DNA from: Phycisphaeraceae bacterium
GTDB lineage: Bacteria > Planctomycetota > Phycisphaerae > Phycisphaerales > Phycisphaeraceae
Direction: 5' to 3'
Assembly: GCA_028284155.1 (NCBI GenBank)
Contig: JANQSF010000069.1
Span: 22,406 to 86,405 of the forward strand
Length of the DNA stretch: 64,000 nt
The notes beneath the pieces are model-generated. The model was not told the origin of the DNA. It was given only the letters and a program-made list of their open reading frames with translations, and ran no database searches. The position numbers and the translations under genes were made by a program. Shown in pieces: positions 49,197 to 58,611 of the stretch; the first letter of the stretch is position 1; every line of letters begins with the position of its first letter.

Positions 49197-50777
49197 ATGC
49201 CGCGACCCATCATGTTCAACACCATGATCGCACACGCCGTACGAACCTGCATCCTCGTCGCCTTGTGCGCGTCGTTTACGTCGGCCGCACCCTCGATCAC
49301 GCACGTCTACCCCGCCGGCGTGCAGCGCGGCCAAAGTGTAATCGTGACCGCAACCGGCAAGTTCGACCGTTGGCCGGTCAAGGTCTGGATCGAGCCGAAC
49401 GATACAGCGTCGGCCGTGACGATCGAGCCGCAGAAGGACAAGGGCAAGTTCAAGGTCACCGCCGCGCGCGACGGCTTGCCCGGCGTCGTCCGTTTCCGTG
49501 TCTACGACGAGACCGGCGCGTCCCCGCTGCGCCCGTTCATCATCGACACACTCCCAAACGTCACGGAGAAGGAAACCAACGACCTGCCCGACAAACCGCA
49601 CGCATTGCCCGGCCCCGCGACGGTCGACGGCCGCCTCGCTAAGAACGGCGACATCGACACCTACGCGATCAAAGCGACGCAGGGCCAGACAATCGTCGCC
49701 TCGATGGTCGCACACCGCGTGCTCGGCTCGCCGATGGACGCCGTCCTGCAAATCTGCGACGCCCGCGGCAATGTCCTGATCCAGAACGACGACGGCTACG
49801 GCCTCGATCCGTTGGCGACGCTCGTCGTGCCGCGCGACGGCACGTACCTCGTCCGCACGTTCGCTTTCCCGGAAACGGCGACCAGTTCCATCCGACACGC
49901 TGGGGCAGACACGTTCGTCTACCGCCTCACGATTTCGAACGGACCGTTTATCGGCCATGTCACCGATTTGCATACGTCGCCCGTCGATGTCGCAGAAGGA
50001 GGTCAATCCTCGACCGCCGTCGGTTGGAACCTGCCCGAAGGCACGGCGCGATCGACGACGGCGTTGCTCGAACGCGACGATGTCGCGCTCGGCGCGTTGG
50101 TTTGGATCACTCAGACCAACCGAATGAACGCGACTGCAGTTGGCGAAGCGCTGCTCGAACACACCGGCCGCGTTGACGCGTCCGGCAAGTCGGAGCCAGT
50201 CGTGCTCGCCGCGAAGAAGGGCCGAAAGGTTGAGTTGAAGGTTGAGTCGCGTGCGTTGGGATTCCCACTCGACGCGCGGCTCCGTGTGGCTGACAAAAAC
50301 GGCAAGATCATCGCCTTGGTTGATGATACGGACAAGCAACCGGACCCGGCGCTTCTCTTCACGCCCCCGGCCGACGGCGATTACACCGTCACCGTGAGCG
50401 ACCTGTTCGGCCACGGCGGTTTTCGCTATGTCTATCGCCTCACCGCGCGGCTTGCGACCCCCGATTTCGACTTGACACCCGGTGCCGCCGAGGTGGCGTT
50501 CACGCCGGGCAAGCCACTGGAAGTCGCCGTCAACATCGATCGCCGTCACGGCTTCACCGGCCCGATCGAGGTCGCCGTCAACGACCTGCCCCCGGGAATG
50601 TCCGCTACAGCCGTCCAGTCGCACAAGGGCGGCTCCGCCAAGTTGGTCAAGCTCAAGTTGGAGGGCAAGACTGACCCGTTCAACGGCCCGATCGTCGTGC
50701 GCGGCAAGGCGATGGTGGGGGATCGGCCGATCGAGCGCACGGCCACCGTGTGGCTCACCGTGCTCAAGACTAAGTAG
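49197..50777 (+). CDS. Exported protein with pre-peptidase C-terminal (PPC) domain
   Basis: About 526 residues. ATGs at 49197, 49212 and 49224 are all possible starts and no clear ribosome-binding site decides; the signal peptide is AVRTCILVALCASFTSA. The frame opens much earlier (48450), but that part is the shadow of the amidase gene. After an Ig-like start (ITHVYPAGVQRGQSVIVTA) comes a PPC-like domain: TEKETNDLPDKPHALPGP, GRLAKNGDIDTYAIKA and NDDGYGLDPLATLVVPRDG. A second similar domain follows (RLRVADKNGKIIALVDD, ADGDYTVTVSDL), then a beta-sandwich end. No protease domain is present, although PPC domains often follow one. Such proteins are abundant in planctomycetes, function unknown. Confidence 0.8.
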   Translation: MPRPIMFNTMIAHAVRTCILVALCASFTSAAPSITHVYPAGVQRGQSVIVTATGKFDRWPVKVWIEPNDTASAVTIEPQKDKGKFKVTAARDGLPGVVRFRVYDETGASPLRPFIIDTLPNVTEKETNDLPDKPHALPGPATVDGRLAKNGDIDTYAIKATQGQTIVASMVAHRVLGSPMDAVLQICDARGNVLIQNDDGYGLDPLATLVVPRDGTYLVRTFAFPETATSSIRHAGADTFVYRLTISNGPFIGHVTDLHTSPVDVAEGGQSSTAVGWNLPEGTARSTTALLERDDVALGALVWITQTNRMNATAVGEALLEHTGRVDASGKSEPVVLAAKKGRKVELKVESRALGFPLDARLRVADKNGKIIALVDDTDKQPDPALLFTPPADGDYTVTVSDLFGHGGFRYVYRLTARLATPDFDLTPGAAEVAFTPGKPLEVAVNIDRRHGFTGPIEVAVNDLPPGMSATAVQSHKGGSAKLVKLKLEGKTDPFNGPIVVRGKAMVGDRPIERTATVWLTVLKTK

Positions 50778-50852
50778 AATGTGCCAGCCACCCCGCCGAC
50801 GCCGCACCCGCGGCGCACCGCGACTTACCCACAAGCTCACCAGGAGTGACTC

Positions 50853-52229
50853 ATGCGTTTGTCCCGCCCTTGCCTCGCCGCCGCCCTCGTCGCAGCACTG
50901 ACCTGTTCGATCACGCCGCGCCTGTCGGCCGACCCGACGCCGTTGCTCAACCCAATCCCGTTCGACATTCAGGTCGGCGACGTGCGCGTCAATCTTGTCC
51001 CCGTGGCCGAGGGCATGGTCATGCCGCTCTGGGCGGTAAGCCCGGGCGATGGCTCCGACCGGCTGTTTGTCATCGACCAGGTCGGTGTCGTTTACCTCAT
51101 CAAGAAGGGCAAGCTGGTCGACCGCCCCGTGCTCGACCTGCGCAAACAGATTGTCAAGATAAAGCCCAACTTCGACGAGCGCGGCCTGCTCGGCATCGCC
51201 TTCCACCCCAACTTCGCCAAGAGTGGCCCGGGCAATGGGCGTGTTTACCTTTACACCAGCGAGCCGACCTCGTCCGGCAAGAGCGACTTCCCGCTCAAGG
51301 ACGCTCAGAACATCGACCACCACAGTGTGGTCACCGAGTGGCGGTTCCACTCGAGCAACCCCGACGTGATCGACCCCAGCTCGCGACGCGAGATCATGCG
51401 CTTCGATCAGCCGCAGTTCAACCACGACGGCGGCGCGATCGCGTTCGGCCCGGACGGCATGCTCTACATCGGCGTGGGCGACGGCGGCAAGGCGCACGAC
51501 AAAGGCGACGGACACTCGCCCGGCGGCAACGGGCAGGACCGCATGAAGGTGCTCGGCAAGATCTTGCGCATCGACCCGCTCGGACGGTCGGGCAAGAAGG
51601 CCGCCAACGGCCAATACAGCGTGCCGGCTGACAACCCCTTCGTCGGTGAGCCGACCTGGCTGCCGGAGATCTGGGCGTCGGGTATGCGCAACCCGTTCCG
51701 CATGAGCTTCGACCGCAAGGACGGCACGTTCACGACCGGCGACATCGGCCAAAACATGATCGAAGAGATCAATATCATCGTGCGCGGCGGCAACTACGGT
51801 TGGCCGATCAAGGAAGGCACGTTCTATTTCGACCGTCGGCAGGGCAAGGAAGGGTCGATCTACATCAAGCCGTTGACCAAGGCTGAGCTGCCCAAGATGA
51901 TCGACCCGGTCATTCAGTACGACCACGACGACGGCATCAGTGTCATCGGCGGTTTCGTCTACCGTGGCAGCGCGATCCCGAAACTGGTCGGCCAATACGT
52001 GTTCGGCGAGTGGACGAGGAAGTCGGGCAAGAAGCTCGGCCGACTGCTTTACGCCGACCTAAAGACGGCCAAGGCCTACGAAATCCTGCAAGCCAACGGC
52101 AAGCCTGCCGGCCGATACGTCACCGGCTTCGGCGAAGACGACAACGGCGAGTTGTACTTGCTGTCCAGCGACAGCGTCGGACCGAAGGGCAAGACCGGCA
52201 TGGTGTTCAAGATCATGCCGGTCAAGTAA
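50853..52229 (+). CDS. PQQ-dependent sugar dehydrogenase (GSDH-like)
   Basis: 458 residues; AGGAG lies about 7 nt before the ATG. The signal peptide is LAAALVAALTCSITPRLSA. The body is a six-bladed-propeller type sugar dehydrogenase: LWAVSPGDGSDRLFVIDQVG, DERGLLGIAFHPNF, NHDGGAIAFGPDGMLYIGVG with DGG, GKILRIDPLG, NPFVGEPTWLPEIWASGMR and RNPFRMSFDRKDG, IGQNMIEEINIIVRGGNYGW, then GGFVYRGSAIPKLVGQYVFG. These blocks fit soluble aldose/glucose dehydrogenases that use PQQ and calcium in the periplasm. No PQQ synthesis genes are in the window. It follows the PPC gene by 75 nt on the same strand, so they may share a transcript. Confidence 0.88.
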   Translation: MRLSRPCLAAALVAALTCSITPRLSADPTPLLNPIPFDIQVGDVRVNLVPVAEGMVMPLWAVSPGDGSDRLFVIDQVGVVYLIKKGKLVDRPVLDLRKQIVKIKPNFDERGLLGIAFHPNFAKSGPGNGRVYLYTSEPTSSGKSDFPLKDAQNIDHHSVVTEWRFHSSNPDVIDPSSRREIMRFDQPQFNHDGGAIAFGPDGMLYIGVGDGGKAHDKGDGHSPGGNGQDRMKVLGKILRIDPLGRSGKKAANGQYSVPADNPFVGEPTWLPEIWASGMRNPFRMSFDRKDGTFTTGDIGQNMIEEINIIVRGGNYGWPIKEGTFYFDRRQGKEGSIYIKPLTKAELPKMIDPVIQYDHDDGISVIGGFVYRGSAIPKLVGQYVFGEWTRKSGKKLGRLLYADLKTAKAYEILQANGKPAGRYVTGFGEDDNGELYLLSSDSVGPKGKTGMVFKIMPVK

Positions 52230-52238
52230 CGCAAAGCG

Positions 52239-52423
52239 GAGCAACCGCGGATCACGCGGATCGCGCGGATGGGTATTGTCACACGGTCCCGATTTGCGCG
52301 CCCGGGGGCGATCCGTCTTGATGCAAGTCCTGTGTCGTTCAATTGTCCGGTGACTCGCGTTGATTCTTGTCGCGCCGTTCACAATGTTTTTATCCGCGTC
52401 ATCCGTGTAATCCGCGGTTGCTC
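52239..52423. repeat. Inverted pair of 32-nt GCGGAT-rich repeats
   Basis: The left arm (52239-52270) starts GAGCAACCGCGGAT and holds three GCGGAT units. The right arm (52392-52423) is its reverse complement with 28 of 32 identical positions. About 120 nt lie between. The pair fills the space between the convergent stops at 52229 and 52433. A second pair of the same type lies at 54279-54380. Confidence 0.7.
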
Positions 52424-52432
52424 TGTTTCGGA

Positions 52433-54169
52433 TCAGAACAAGTCGAACCGATCGTCGTCGAAGAAGTCTTCGATCTCGTCGAAGATGTCTTCGATGTCGT
52501 CCAGGTCGGGCAGGTTGAACCGGCTCAGATCGCTGAGCACGCCGTCGAGGTCGAATCGGCGGATCGACTCGCGGATGGTGACGAACGCGTCTTCGATATC
52601 ACCGCCGACGTCGAGTTTGCCCAACTGCTTGAAGTCGAACGTGCCGGCCATATCGGTGATGACCTGGAAGTTTCGGACCAGGCCGTCGAACACGCCCTCG
52701 AACTCTTGCGCGATGCGGGCTGTCTTGATTCGGTTAACCGTGCCTTCGAGTGTCCAGTTCGGCGCGAGGATTGACCCGGCGATCAACGCCGCGCCGAGCA
52801 CCGGTCCGCCCGCGAAGGTGGATGTCAGCGCGAGCGCCGCGCCGAAGTCGCCCAGCTTGGCTTCGCGGTGGTTGCCCACCGTACGCAGCAGCCCGACGTA
52901 GCCGGCTGTCAAGTCGCCGGACAACCAGCGCACGGCCTGCACGGCCGCGATGCGTTCGGCGCTGACGCTGGCCGATTCGACATCGCCCAACGCCAGCCGC
53001 GCGATGTGCGACGGCCCGCCCACCTCGAGACCAGCGACGTCGCCGCGGATGTTCAGCACGCCCGCTTTGCCGAGGATCGACCACACCGCGTCGATCACGT
53101 CGCCAGCGACGTTCACCGACCCGACCGTTCGCGCTTTGTGATTGCCGCCTTGGTCGCCGGCCACGCCCAGCGCCAGGTCGGCCGACAGGTCGCCGTCCAG
53201 GTCGTGGCGTTTGACGGCGGCCGTGCGGATGCTGTTGACCGACTCGGCCTCGATGCGTCCGTCCAGCCAGTCGTTGCTCAGGATCGTGCCGACCGTCCCG
53301 GCTGCAAGCGTCAGGGTGTCGGCCCGCGTGATCTTCAACGCGCGCAGGCTGTCGAACGTCAATTGCGTGTCGGCCGCCGTGCCGTTGATCTGCACCCTGT
53401 CGACCCGCCCCGGCACACTCCAGTTCGTTCCCGTCACGTCGCCTGCGATCCGCGCCAGTCGTAGCAACGCGTCGCGCTCGTCCATACCGGCACCGGTGAG
53501 CGATAGCGCCGCGTTGAAGTCGCCGTCGATGCCGAGTCGTCGCAGGCCGCGCACAAACAGTCGTTCGATGGCCGGCGCGTCGATTGTGTCGTCCAACTCG
53601 TCCAAACCGACCCACTGCGTGGCGGTGAGCGACTTGATCTTGTGGTCTGTGGTTAGCGACGCGTCCGTCGCGCTGCCAAGCGTGATCGTCAGTCCACGGC
53701 GTGCGTCGATGTCCTCGTCGTTGTCGGCTTCGATCGTCAGCACGCTGTTGACGATGTCGCCCAACTCGAGTCGTTGGATCGCGTCGAGGTTCGCGTCGCC
53801 GACGAGGTCGGTTGTCTTTGCACGGATCTGACCGATGGGATCGGCGATGCGCAGTCCGGCTAATGGCGTGTGGTGGTTGCCGCGCGTGCGGATGGTCAGT
53901 TGCGAGTCGGTCGTCGTCCCGTCGAGCCAAACGGTCGGCGGCGCGCCCGGGTCGATCGGCATCGCCAGGTTGCCCAGCCCTTCGCCTTTTAACGACACGC
54001 TCACCAGTCGGCCGGCCGCGTCGCGGTAGTCGATCGGGTTGTCGGCGTCGAAGACCAGCGTCACGCCCGGCGGCGTCGGGTCGTCGAATTCGGCTATTGG
54101 GCCACCGGCCGATAACAAGACTCGCGGTTCGAGCGGCTCGATTTGAAAAGCTGCGGTGGTCGTCGGCAT
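52433..54169 (-). CDS. LEPR-XLL-motif surface protein with repetitive beta structure
   Basis: 578 residues; ATG at 54169 with GGGAG 7 nt upstream; the frame continues to 54256 without support. The protein starts directly with the LEPR-XLL motif (IEPLEPRVLLSAGG, residues 10-23), characteristic of planctomycete exported proteins. The body consists of repeating short beta segments with a G-D-I-x-x-x-x-W/L pattern (ARIAGDVTGTNWSVPG, VNVAGDVIDAVWSILGKAG, IRGDVAGLEVGG), probably a beta-helix or solenoid. The C terminus is very acidic with Asp/Phe/Glu (DDIEDIFDEIEDFFDDD), maybe calcium-binding. No catalytic motif. It is flanked on both sides by inverted GCGGAT/GCAGAT repeats. Confidence 0.75.
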   Translation of the reverse strand: MPTTTAAFQIEPLEPRVLLSAGGPIAEFDDPTPPGVTLVFDADNPIDYRDAAGRLVSVSLKGEGLGNLAMPIDPGAPPTVWLDGTTTDSQLTIRTRGNHHTPLAGLRIADPIGQIRAKTTDLVGDANLDAIQRLELGDIVNSVLTIEADNDEDIDARRGLTITLGSATDASLTTDHKIKSLTATQWVGLDELDDTIDAPAIERLFVRGLRRLGIDGDFNAALSLTGAGMDERDALLRLARIAGDVTGTNWSVPGRVDRVQINGTAADTQLTFDSLRALKITRADTLTLAAGTVGTILSNDWLDGRIEAESVNSIRTAAVKRHDLDGDLSADLALGVAGDQGGNHKARTVGSVNVAGDVIDAVWSILGKAGVLNIRGDVAGLEVGGPSHIARLALGDVESASVSAERIAAVQAVRWLSGDLTAGYVGLLRTVGNHREAKLGDFGAALALTSTFAGGPVLGAALIAGSILAPNWTLEGTVNRIKTARIAQEFEGVFDGLVRNFQVITDMAGTFDFKQLGKLDVGGDIEDAFVTIRESIRRFDLDGVLSDLSRFNLPDLDDIEDIFDEIEDFFDDDRFDLF

Positions 54170-54278
54170 CCGGCGGCTCCCTGAGGGCGCGGCGGGTTCC
54201 GGTCGGCGCGCTCTGTAGGGATGTCGGTCGGATCGTGACGATTCTGCAATTTGCACGGGTCAGGTCGTCTGGATAAGG

Positions 54279-54380
54279 GCCGCAGATTCACGCAGATGCA
54301 CGCGGATGAAGCCAAGGCAGGGCAGGGATCGAAACTTGCCCATGCCGATTGATCTGCGCTGATCTGCGTCCGTCTGCGGT
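54279..54380. repeat. Second inverted repeat pair, GCAGAT type
   Basis: The left arm (54279-54309) reads CCGCAGATTCACGCAGATG then CACGCGGAT. The right arm (54350-54380), read in reverse, is ACCGCAGACGGACGCAGAT then CAGCGCAGAT. The arms are diverged inverted copies and resemble the pair at 52239-52423. The right arm touches the stop codon of the gene ending at 54380. Confidence 0.6.
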
Positions 54381-57300
54381 TACTCCTTTCGGGTCAGTTT
54401 GGTGTCTTTGTTGACATTGAATTGGCGGACGATGCGTGTCTCATTGCCTTGGTTGTCCTTCACGGAGACGGTGAACGTCGCCTTGCGGAGGTTGACGATC
54501 GGCGTCTTCAATTGCAGGACGAAAACGCCCTGCGTCGTCGGCTTGAAGTGCGGCGCGAGGTTTTGGCCGGCCTTGACGCCGTTCACGTCGAAGCTGGCGG
54601 TGACGGTGAACGAGTCGGCGTCGATGCCCGTCGCGTAGTCGTGCATGCCGACGACGATCCGCTCTAAGCGCGAATTGTGGTTGGGTGTCGGCGTGGTGAT
54701 CGTCAGGATCGGCCGATTGTCGTCCAGCGCCCAGCCGAAGCTCTTGTCACCCTTGGCGTGGTCGAGGTCGATCGGGCAGCCCATGTCGATCCAGCGCGTG
54801 ATCGTGCGCCGGTCTTCGTCGGTCAGCGGCGCGACCTTGATGCGCTTGCCCGACGGCGATTTGTATGTCCCAGCCACCGCTTCCCGCGGCGGCATCTGTT
54901 CGCCGTGCAGGTCGATGTCGAACCACTGGCGGCGCTTGTCGTATCGCTCGCCCTGGTGCTCGTGATAGCCCGCGCCGGGGAACGGCTCGGATGGGTGGTC
55001 TTCGTTCTTGAAGCCGTCGAGTCGTTGACCGTAGAGCTTCCAGACGAGCATGCTGCGGCGTGACTGGAACTTGCGGATCGTACGCGACGCGTTCGGGTAG
55101 CCCCAACTGGGGTACGTCACGGGTTTGTGACCGAACTGAGCTTTCTCGTCGAGGGCTAACCGAAAGTACGTGCCGGGGAACTTACCGACGTGCCGGTATT
55201 GGATCGTCTCGTCATCGGCGTCGAGGTCGAGGTTGCCGGCCGGTGCGTCGAAACCGTTCTCGTTTTCCTTCGAGTGACACGCCACACAACTCCGCATGAG
55301 GATTGGCTTGATGTCGCGGTAATACTCGACGTTGGTCACGCCGACCTTCTCAACGCGCAGGTCGGTCGCGCGATCGACGTCGTACTTCGCGTTTGTCGTG
55401 AGTCGGTTCTTGGATGCCTGGACCATCGGCGTGGTGTTGACCAGGTCCCAGACCTTGTAGCCGGCCTTGCCCGCTTCGGTTTGGGCGAAGTCCGTCGGTT
55501 CCTGGCTGTGCGCGTGGCAGCCGCCGCAGTCGGTCCGCACCTCGCCGGGTCGCAGTTGATGCCACGTCTGACTCATGTTCAGCACCATGCCGTCGCGGTC
55601 GACCGTCTGGAATGTGAACGCCGTGTCGGCTGGGATCTTCGCGAGGAACGAAGTATCGGGGTTGCCGTCGGGGTCTTTGGGTTGGCCTTGCTTGCCGAAC
55701 TTGCGCACGGGGATCTCGCCGAGGATGCGCAGCCGCTCGACCGCGTGCGAGTAGAACCGTCGGCCGCTGTTCGGCCCGCGATCCCGGTCGGTCGTCGGCT
55801 CCATCGCCAGGATGCGGATCGCGTGGATGTCGGCGTTGTCGTACAGACCGGCGTCGGCCCCCTGGTTGTGCCAGTTCAACGGCATGCCGTAGCCGTGGCT
55901 CGTGAACGGGTCGAGGGCCTTCCACACATCGGGTTGGCCGTTCGGATTGCTGTTGCGGTCGCGCCCCGCACCTGAATAGGTGGCGGTGACGCTGCCCTTG
56001 GGCACCGCGCCGTTTGGGTAGGTCTCCCTCTTATATAGACTCGACGAACCGACGAGGCCGAACGGCGTGCCTTCCGGAAGATGCTTGGAGATGGACCCGT
56101 CATTGGCCAACGGCTTGAGTTGCTTCGGTTCGTCGACACCGTAGATGCGTTTGTAAGGGACGACGGCTCGCGGCCAACTTTCGTTGTAATTCGGGTCGTT
56201 CTTGATCAGAAGCATGTCGCCTGGCTCGTCGATCGTCGCGCCGTCCTTGATCAGGTAGATGCCGCCGTCGAGTTGGGGCAGGTAGGTGTACTGGTGGTTG
56301 GTCGGCCCGGGCGACCAGATGGTCAGCAGGTGGTTGTCCGGTGCGCCGGACGGGTGCGTGAACTTGCCCACGGCCGGCGACTTCTTGTCGTCGTAGACGG
56401 ATGGGTCGGCCGGGCCGTCGTGGATGTGCGCGAACGGTGTCATCATCTCGCTGCCGCGCGGCATGAACGGCATGCGGTACCAGCGCGGCTTGGCGTTGTA
56501 ATGCCTCCCCATCCGCCACGGCTTGTTGCGCGGGTCGGCCATGTTGGCGGGACCGAACGCTGGGTAGGGCGTTTTCTCAGGGGCAGGGAGTTTGACGTAT
56601 GTGCCGAATCCGGAGTTGTTCTGGTTGTAGTAGCCTTCGATGACGATCGAGCCGTCGCTGAGTTGTGTCTGGAAGTGGAAGCCGTTGGACGCGCCGCCCG
56701 TGTCGAACGCGCTGACCATCGGCGCCCAGTTGGTGCCGTCGGGGTGGATCGTCCAGACGCCCCAACTGATGCGCGAGCGGATGCCCTGCGACTCGAGCGT
56801 ACTGAACATGATGCGGCCGTCGCGCAAGACAACGGGGTGTAGTGCGCCGCCGATGTTCAGGTGGCCAATCTTTTCGATGTTGTTCGGGTACGGGTCGTCC
56901 GGGTCGATGGACTCGTCGCTGTCGTCCATGACAAACATCTGCAGCGCGATCGACGGGTAGGCGCGCGGCGGCTTGAACCCGTCGCGGTTTGACGTGAACA
57001 CGATCTTGCCACCGGGCAGGGGGAACGGCCCCATATTGAAGACGCCGTAGTCGAAGTAGTCGTGCTTGTGGCCGTGCGGGTCTTTTTCGTTGCGGCGGTA
57101 GTTGCTCGTCCAGTCGGCTGCGCCCGTGTTCGGCGTGAAGACCTGGTTGGTCAGCCGAACGATCTTGCGGGTCTTGAGGTGGATCTTGTAGATGTCCGCG
57201 CCTCGTTTCGGCGGATTCCATTGGTTGGCCCTAACCAGGTTGTGCAGGTGCACGTAATAGCACCACTGCCCGTCGTACGAGATGACGGGGTCGGTGATCG

Positions 57301-57607
57301 AGCCGTCGCCGCCCTTAACCAGCAACTCCTCCGAGCCGTCCGGACGCAGCAGCATCAGGTCGGCGCCCGGCTGCATCGTCACCGGTTGCGAGAAGTCTGT
57401 GTAGAACCGTTTATGTTCCTTGTCGCCGGCCCGCTTGGCGCGGACGTAGACGATGTCGTAATCGATCTTCACCGACTTGTCGGTAGCGACCGGCTTCGGG
57501 TTCACGTCGAGCTTCTGAGGGAACAGCGGACGGTCCTGCGCCCGGCTGGTCAGAGTGGACGTGAGCAGCGCGGCCAGCAGGGTGACGGCGACAACGCGGT
57601 GTGACAT
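54380..57607 (-). CDS. Exported c-type cytochrome-like protein with beta-propeller-like region (possibly HzsA-related)
   Basis: 1,075 residues from the ATG at 57607, with GGAG 8 nt upstream; the open frame continues to 57937 without support. Signal peptide: VVAVTLLAALLTSTLTSRAQ. Residues about 60-420 have TolB/propeller-like blocks (LMLLRPDGSEELLVKGG, DPVISYDGQWCYYV, KIVFTSNRDGFKPPRAYP, ISWGVWTIHPDGTNW). Two heme-binding CxxCH sites follow: CGGCH at 694-698 and CVACH at 774-778, the latter in YYRDIKPILMRSCVACHS as in planctomycete cytochromes. The end has a beta-rich part. The layout recalls proteins annotated as related to hydrazine synthase alpha in non-anammox planctomycetes; I infer only a periplasmic redox or binding role. 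No other synthase-like subunit is encoded nearby. Confidence 0.75.
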   Translation of the reverse strand: MSHRVVAVTLLAALLTSTLTSRAQDRPLFPQKLDVNPKPVATDKSVKIDYDIVYVRAKRAGDKEHKRFYTDFSQPVTMQPGADLMLLRPDGSEELLVKGGDGSITDPVISYDGQWCYYVHLHNLVRANQWNPPKRGADIYKIHLKTRKIVRLTNQVFTPNTGAADWTSNYRRNEKDPHGHKHDYFDYGVFNMGPFPLPGGKIVFTSNRDGFKPPRAYPSIALQMFVMDDSDESIDPDDPYPNNIEKIGHLNIGGALHPVVLRDGRIMFSTLESQGIRSRISWGVWTIHPDGTNWAPMVSAFDTGGASNGFHFQTQLSDGSIVIEGYYNQNNSGFGTYVKLPAPEKTPYPAFGPANMADPRNKPWRMGRHYNAKPRWYRMPFMPRGSEMMTPFAHIHDGPADPSVYDDKKSPAVGKFTHPSGAPDNHLLTIWSPGPTNHQYTYLPQLDGGIYLIKDGATIDEPGDMLLIKNDPNYNESWPRAVVPYKRIYGVDEPKQLKPLANDGSISKHLPEGTPFGLVGSSSLYKRETYPNGAVPKGSVTATYSGAGRDRNSNPNGQPDVWKALDPFTSHGYGMPLNWHNQGADAGLYDNADIHAIRILAMEPTTDRDRGPNSGRRFYSHAVERLRILGEIPVRKFGKQGQPKDPDGNPDTSFLAKIPADTAFTFQTVDRDGMVLNMSQTWHQLRPGEVRTDCGGCHAHSQEPTDFAQTEAGKAGYKVWDLVNTTPMVQASKNRLTTNAKYDVDRATDLRVEKVGVTNVEYYRDIKPILMRSCVACHSKENENGFDAPAGNLDLDADDETIQYRHVGKFPGTYFRLALDEKAQFGHKPVTYPSWGYPNASRTIRKFQSRRSMLVWKLYGQRLDGFKNEDHPSEPFPGAGYHEHQGERYDKRRQWFDIDLHGEQMPPREAVAGTYKSPSGKRIKVAPLTDEDRRTITRWIDMGCPIDLDHAKGDKSFGWALDDNRPILTITTPTPNHNSRLERIVVGMHDYATGIDADSFTVTASFDVNGVKAGQNLAPHFKPTTQGVFVLQLKTPIVNLRKATFTVSVKDNQGNETRIVRQFNVNKDTKLTRKE

Positions 57608-58611
57608 GTGGGTGCTCCGTGCGTGGGTCGAGCGTTGCTGGGTATTGATCGGTGTGCACATGATGGTACGGTGACTTTCCCGGGGTTCGGCGTGTCGGAC
57701 CAGCGGGCCGGTGCGTGGCGTGGTGAGTGGGGGCTCTCCCTCCCTCCGTTGTGTGTAATCCAGGCTTAAGTCTCTTTTTGACAGATGTTTATGTTGTATT
57801 GGCGGCAATGTCACCCCGACATCGAAATACGGCTTCCCGGCTCGGAATCGGAGGTTCTGTGTCAGGCCAGACAGGCCCTGACATGGCTTGTATGTCAGGG
57901 CGTGCTGCGCGGTGGGACAGGCGGTGATGAGCGTCATTCCCGGGGGTGGGGCGGCGCGGTTGTGCGCACGGCCGGGCGATTCGTCGTGCGGCTGTGGGGC
58001 GTAAGTGCTTATGGCGGCTTGTTGTGTGGATGTTTCGAGCTGTGGCGGATTGACGTGGGGGATGGGGCGGGGTGCGTTGGGTCGAGACTTTGGCGGGGGG
58101 ATACCCGCGGAAGGCCGCCGAGTGGGCCATGCGCGGGCTTTGGGTGTTGACCCTGGATGGACATCGAGTGGGACGGAGTGCGTGGTGACCTGGTTAAGCT
58201 GGGATATACAGGTCGCCGTGGCAAGTCATTCATCAAATGTTAATCCAGGTAAGCCTCGGATAATCCCCACTTTTCTAACTGATCCGCTTGTGCGGGCGTC
58301 GGTTATGGGTTACGCTAGCCTCATGTTTGACCGTCTACGGCCTCCACACCCATGGAAGGTCCGTTGAGGGTCGGCATGCTTTGGGGGGCCACATTCGGAC
58401 GTGGCCCGCGCAATCGACCACGATATCACGCGCCGCACTCCCCGCGGCGCTGCGATGGGCACGGAAGTACACAAGCCGACGGAACGGCAGGTAGGGATGA
58501 ACTGGCAGCCTGACTGTTTGTTAGGTGCGCCTATGTGAAGCGGAGCTGTCGTTAACTCAACACCGGATACACGCCTGCACTGGTAGTGGGAATTCCATCG
58601 GAGACTATGCA
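57608..58611. other. Non-coding gap between divergent genes
   Basis: No open frame here looks like a gene. Notable only are a pair of TGTCAGG/CCTGACA segments near 57860-57880 and a 7-bp hairpin GGGCCAC/GTGGCCC (58386-58392 and 58401-58407) without a T-run. Promoters for 57607 (minus) and 58612 (plus) must lie here but none could be placed. Confidence 0.5.

Noticed and set aside
46851..51995. 1,714-codon open frame on the minus strand
   Set aside because: It runs antisense to a sulfatase, the PPC gene and the dehydrogenase and out of frame with the amidase. Its translation is Arg/Asp/Val-rich without domains, as expected for a shadow of GC-rich genes with strong third-base bias.
57778..57800. 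TTGACA as a promoter for the gene at 58612
   Set aside because: No TATAAT-like hexamer at 16-18 nt, and an 800-nt leader would follow.
57785..58150. 121-codon plus-strand open frame
   Set aside because: No ribosome-binding site; composition is Gly/Arg/Cys/Trp-rich as in random GC-rich frames.
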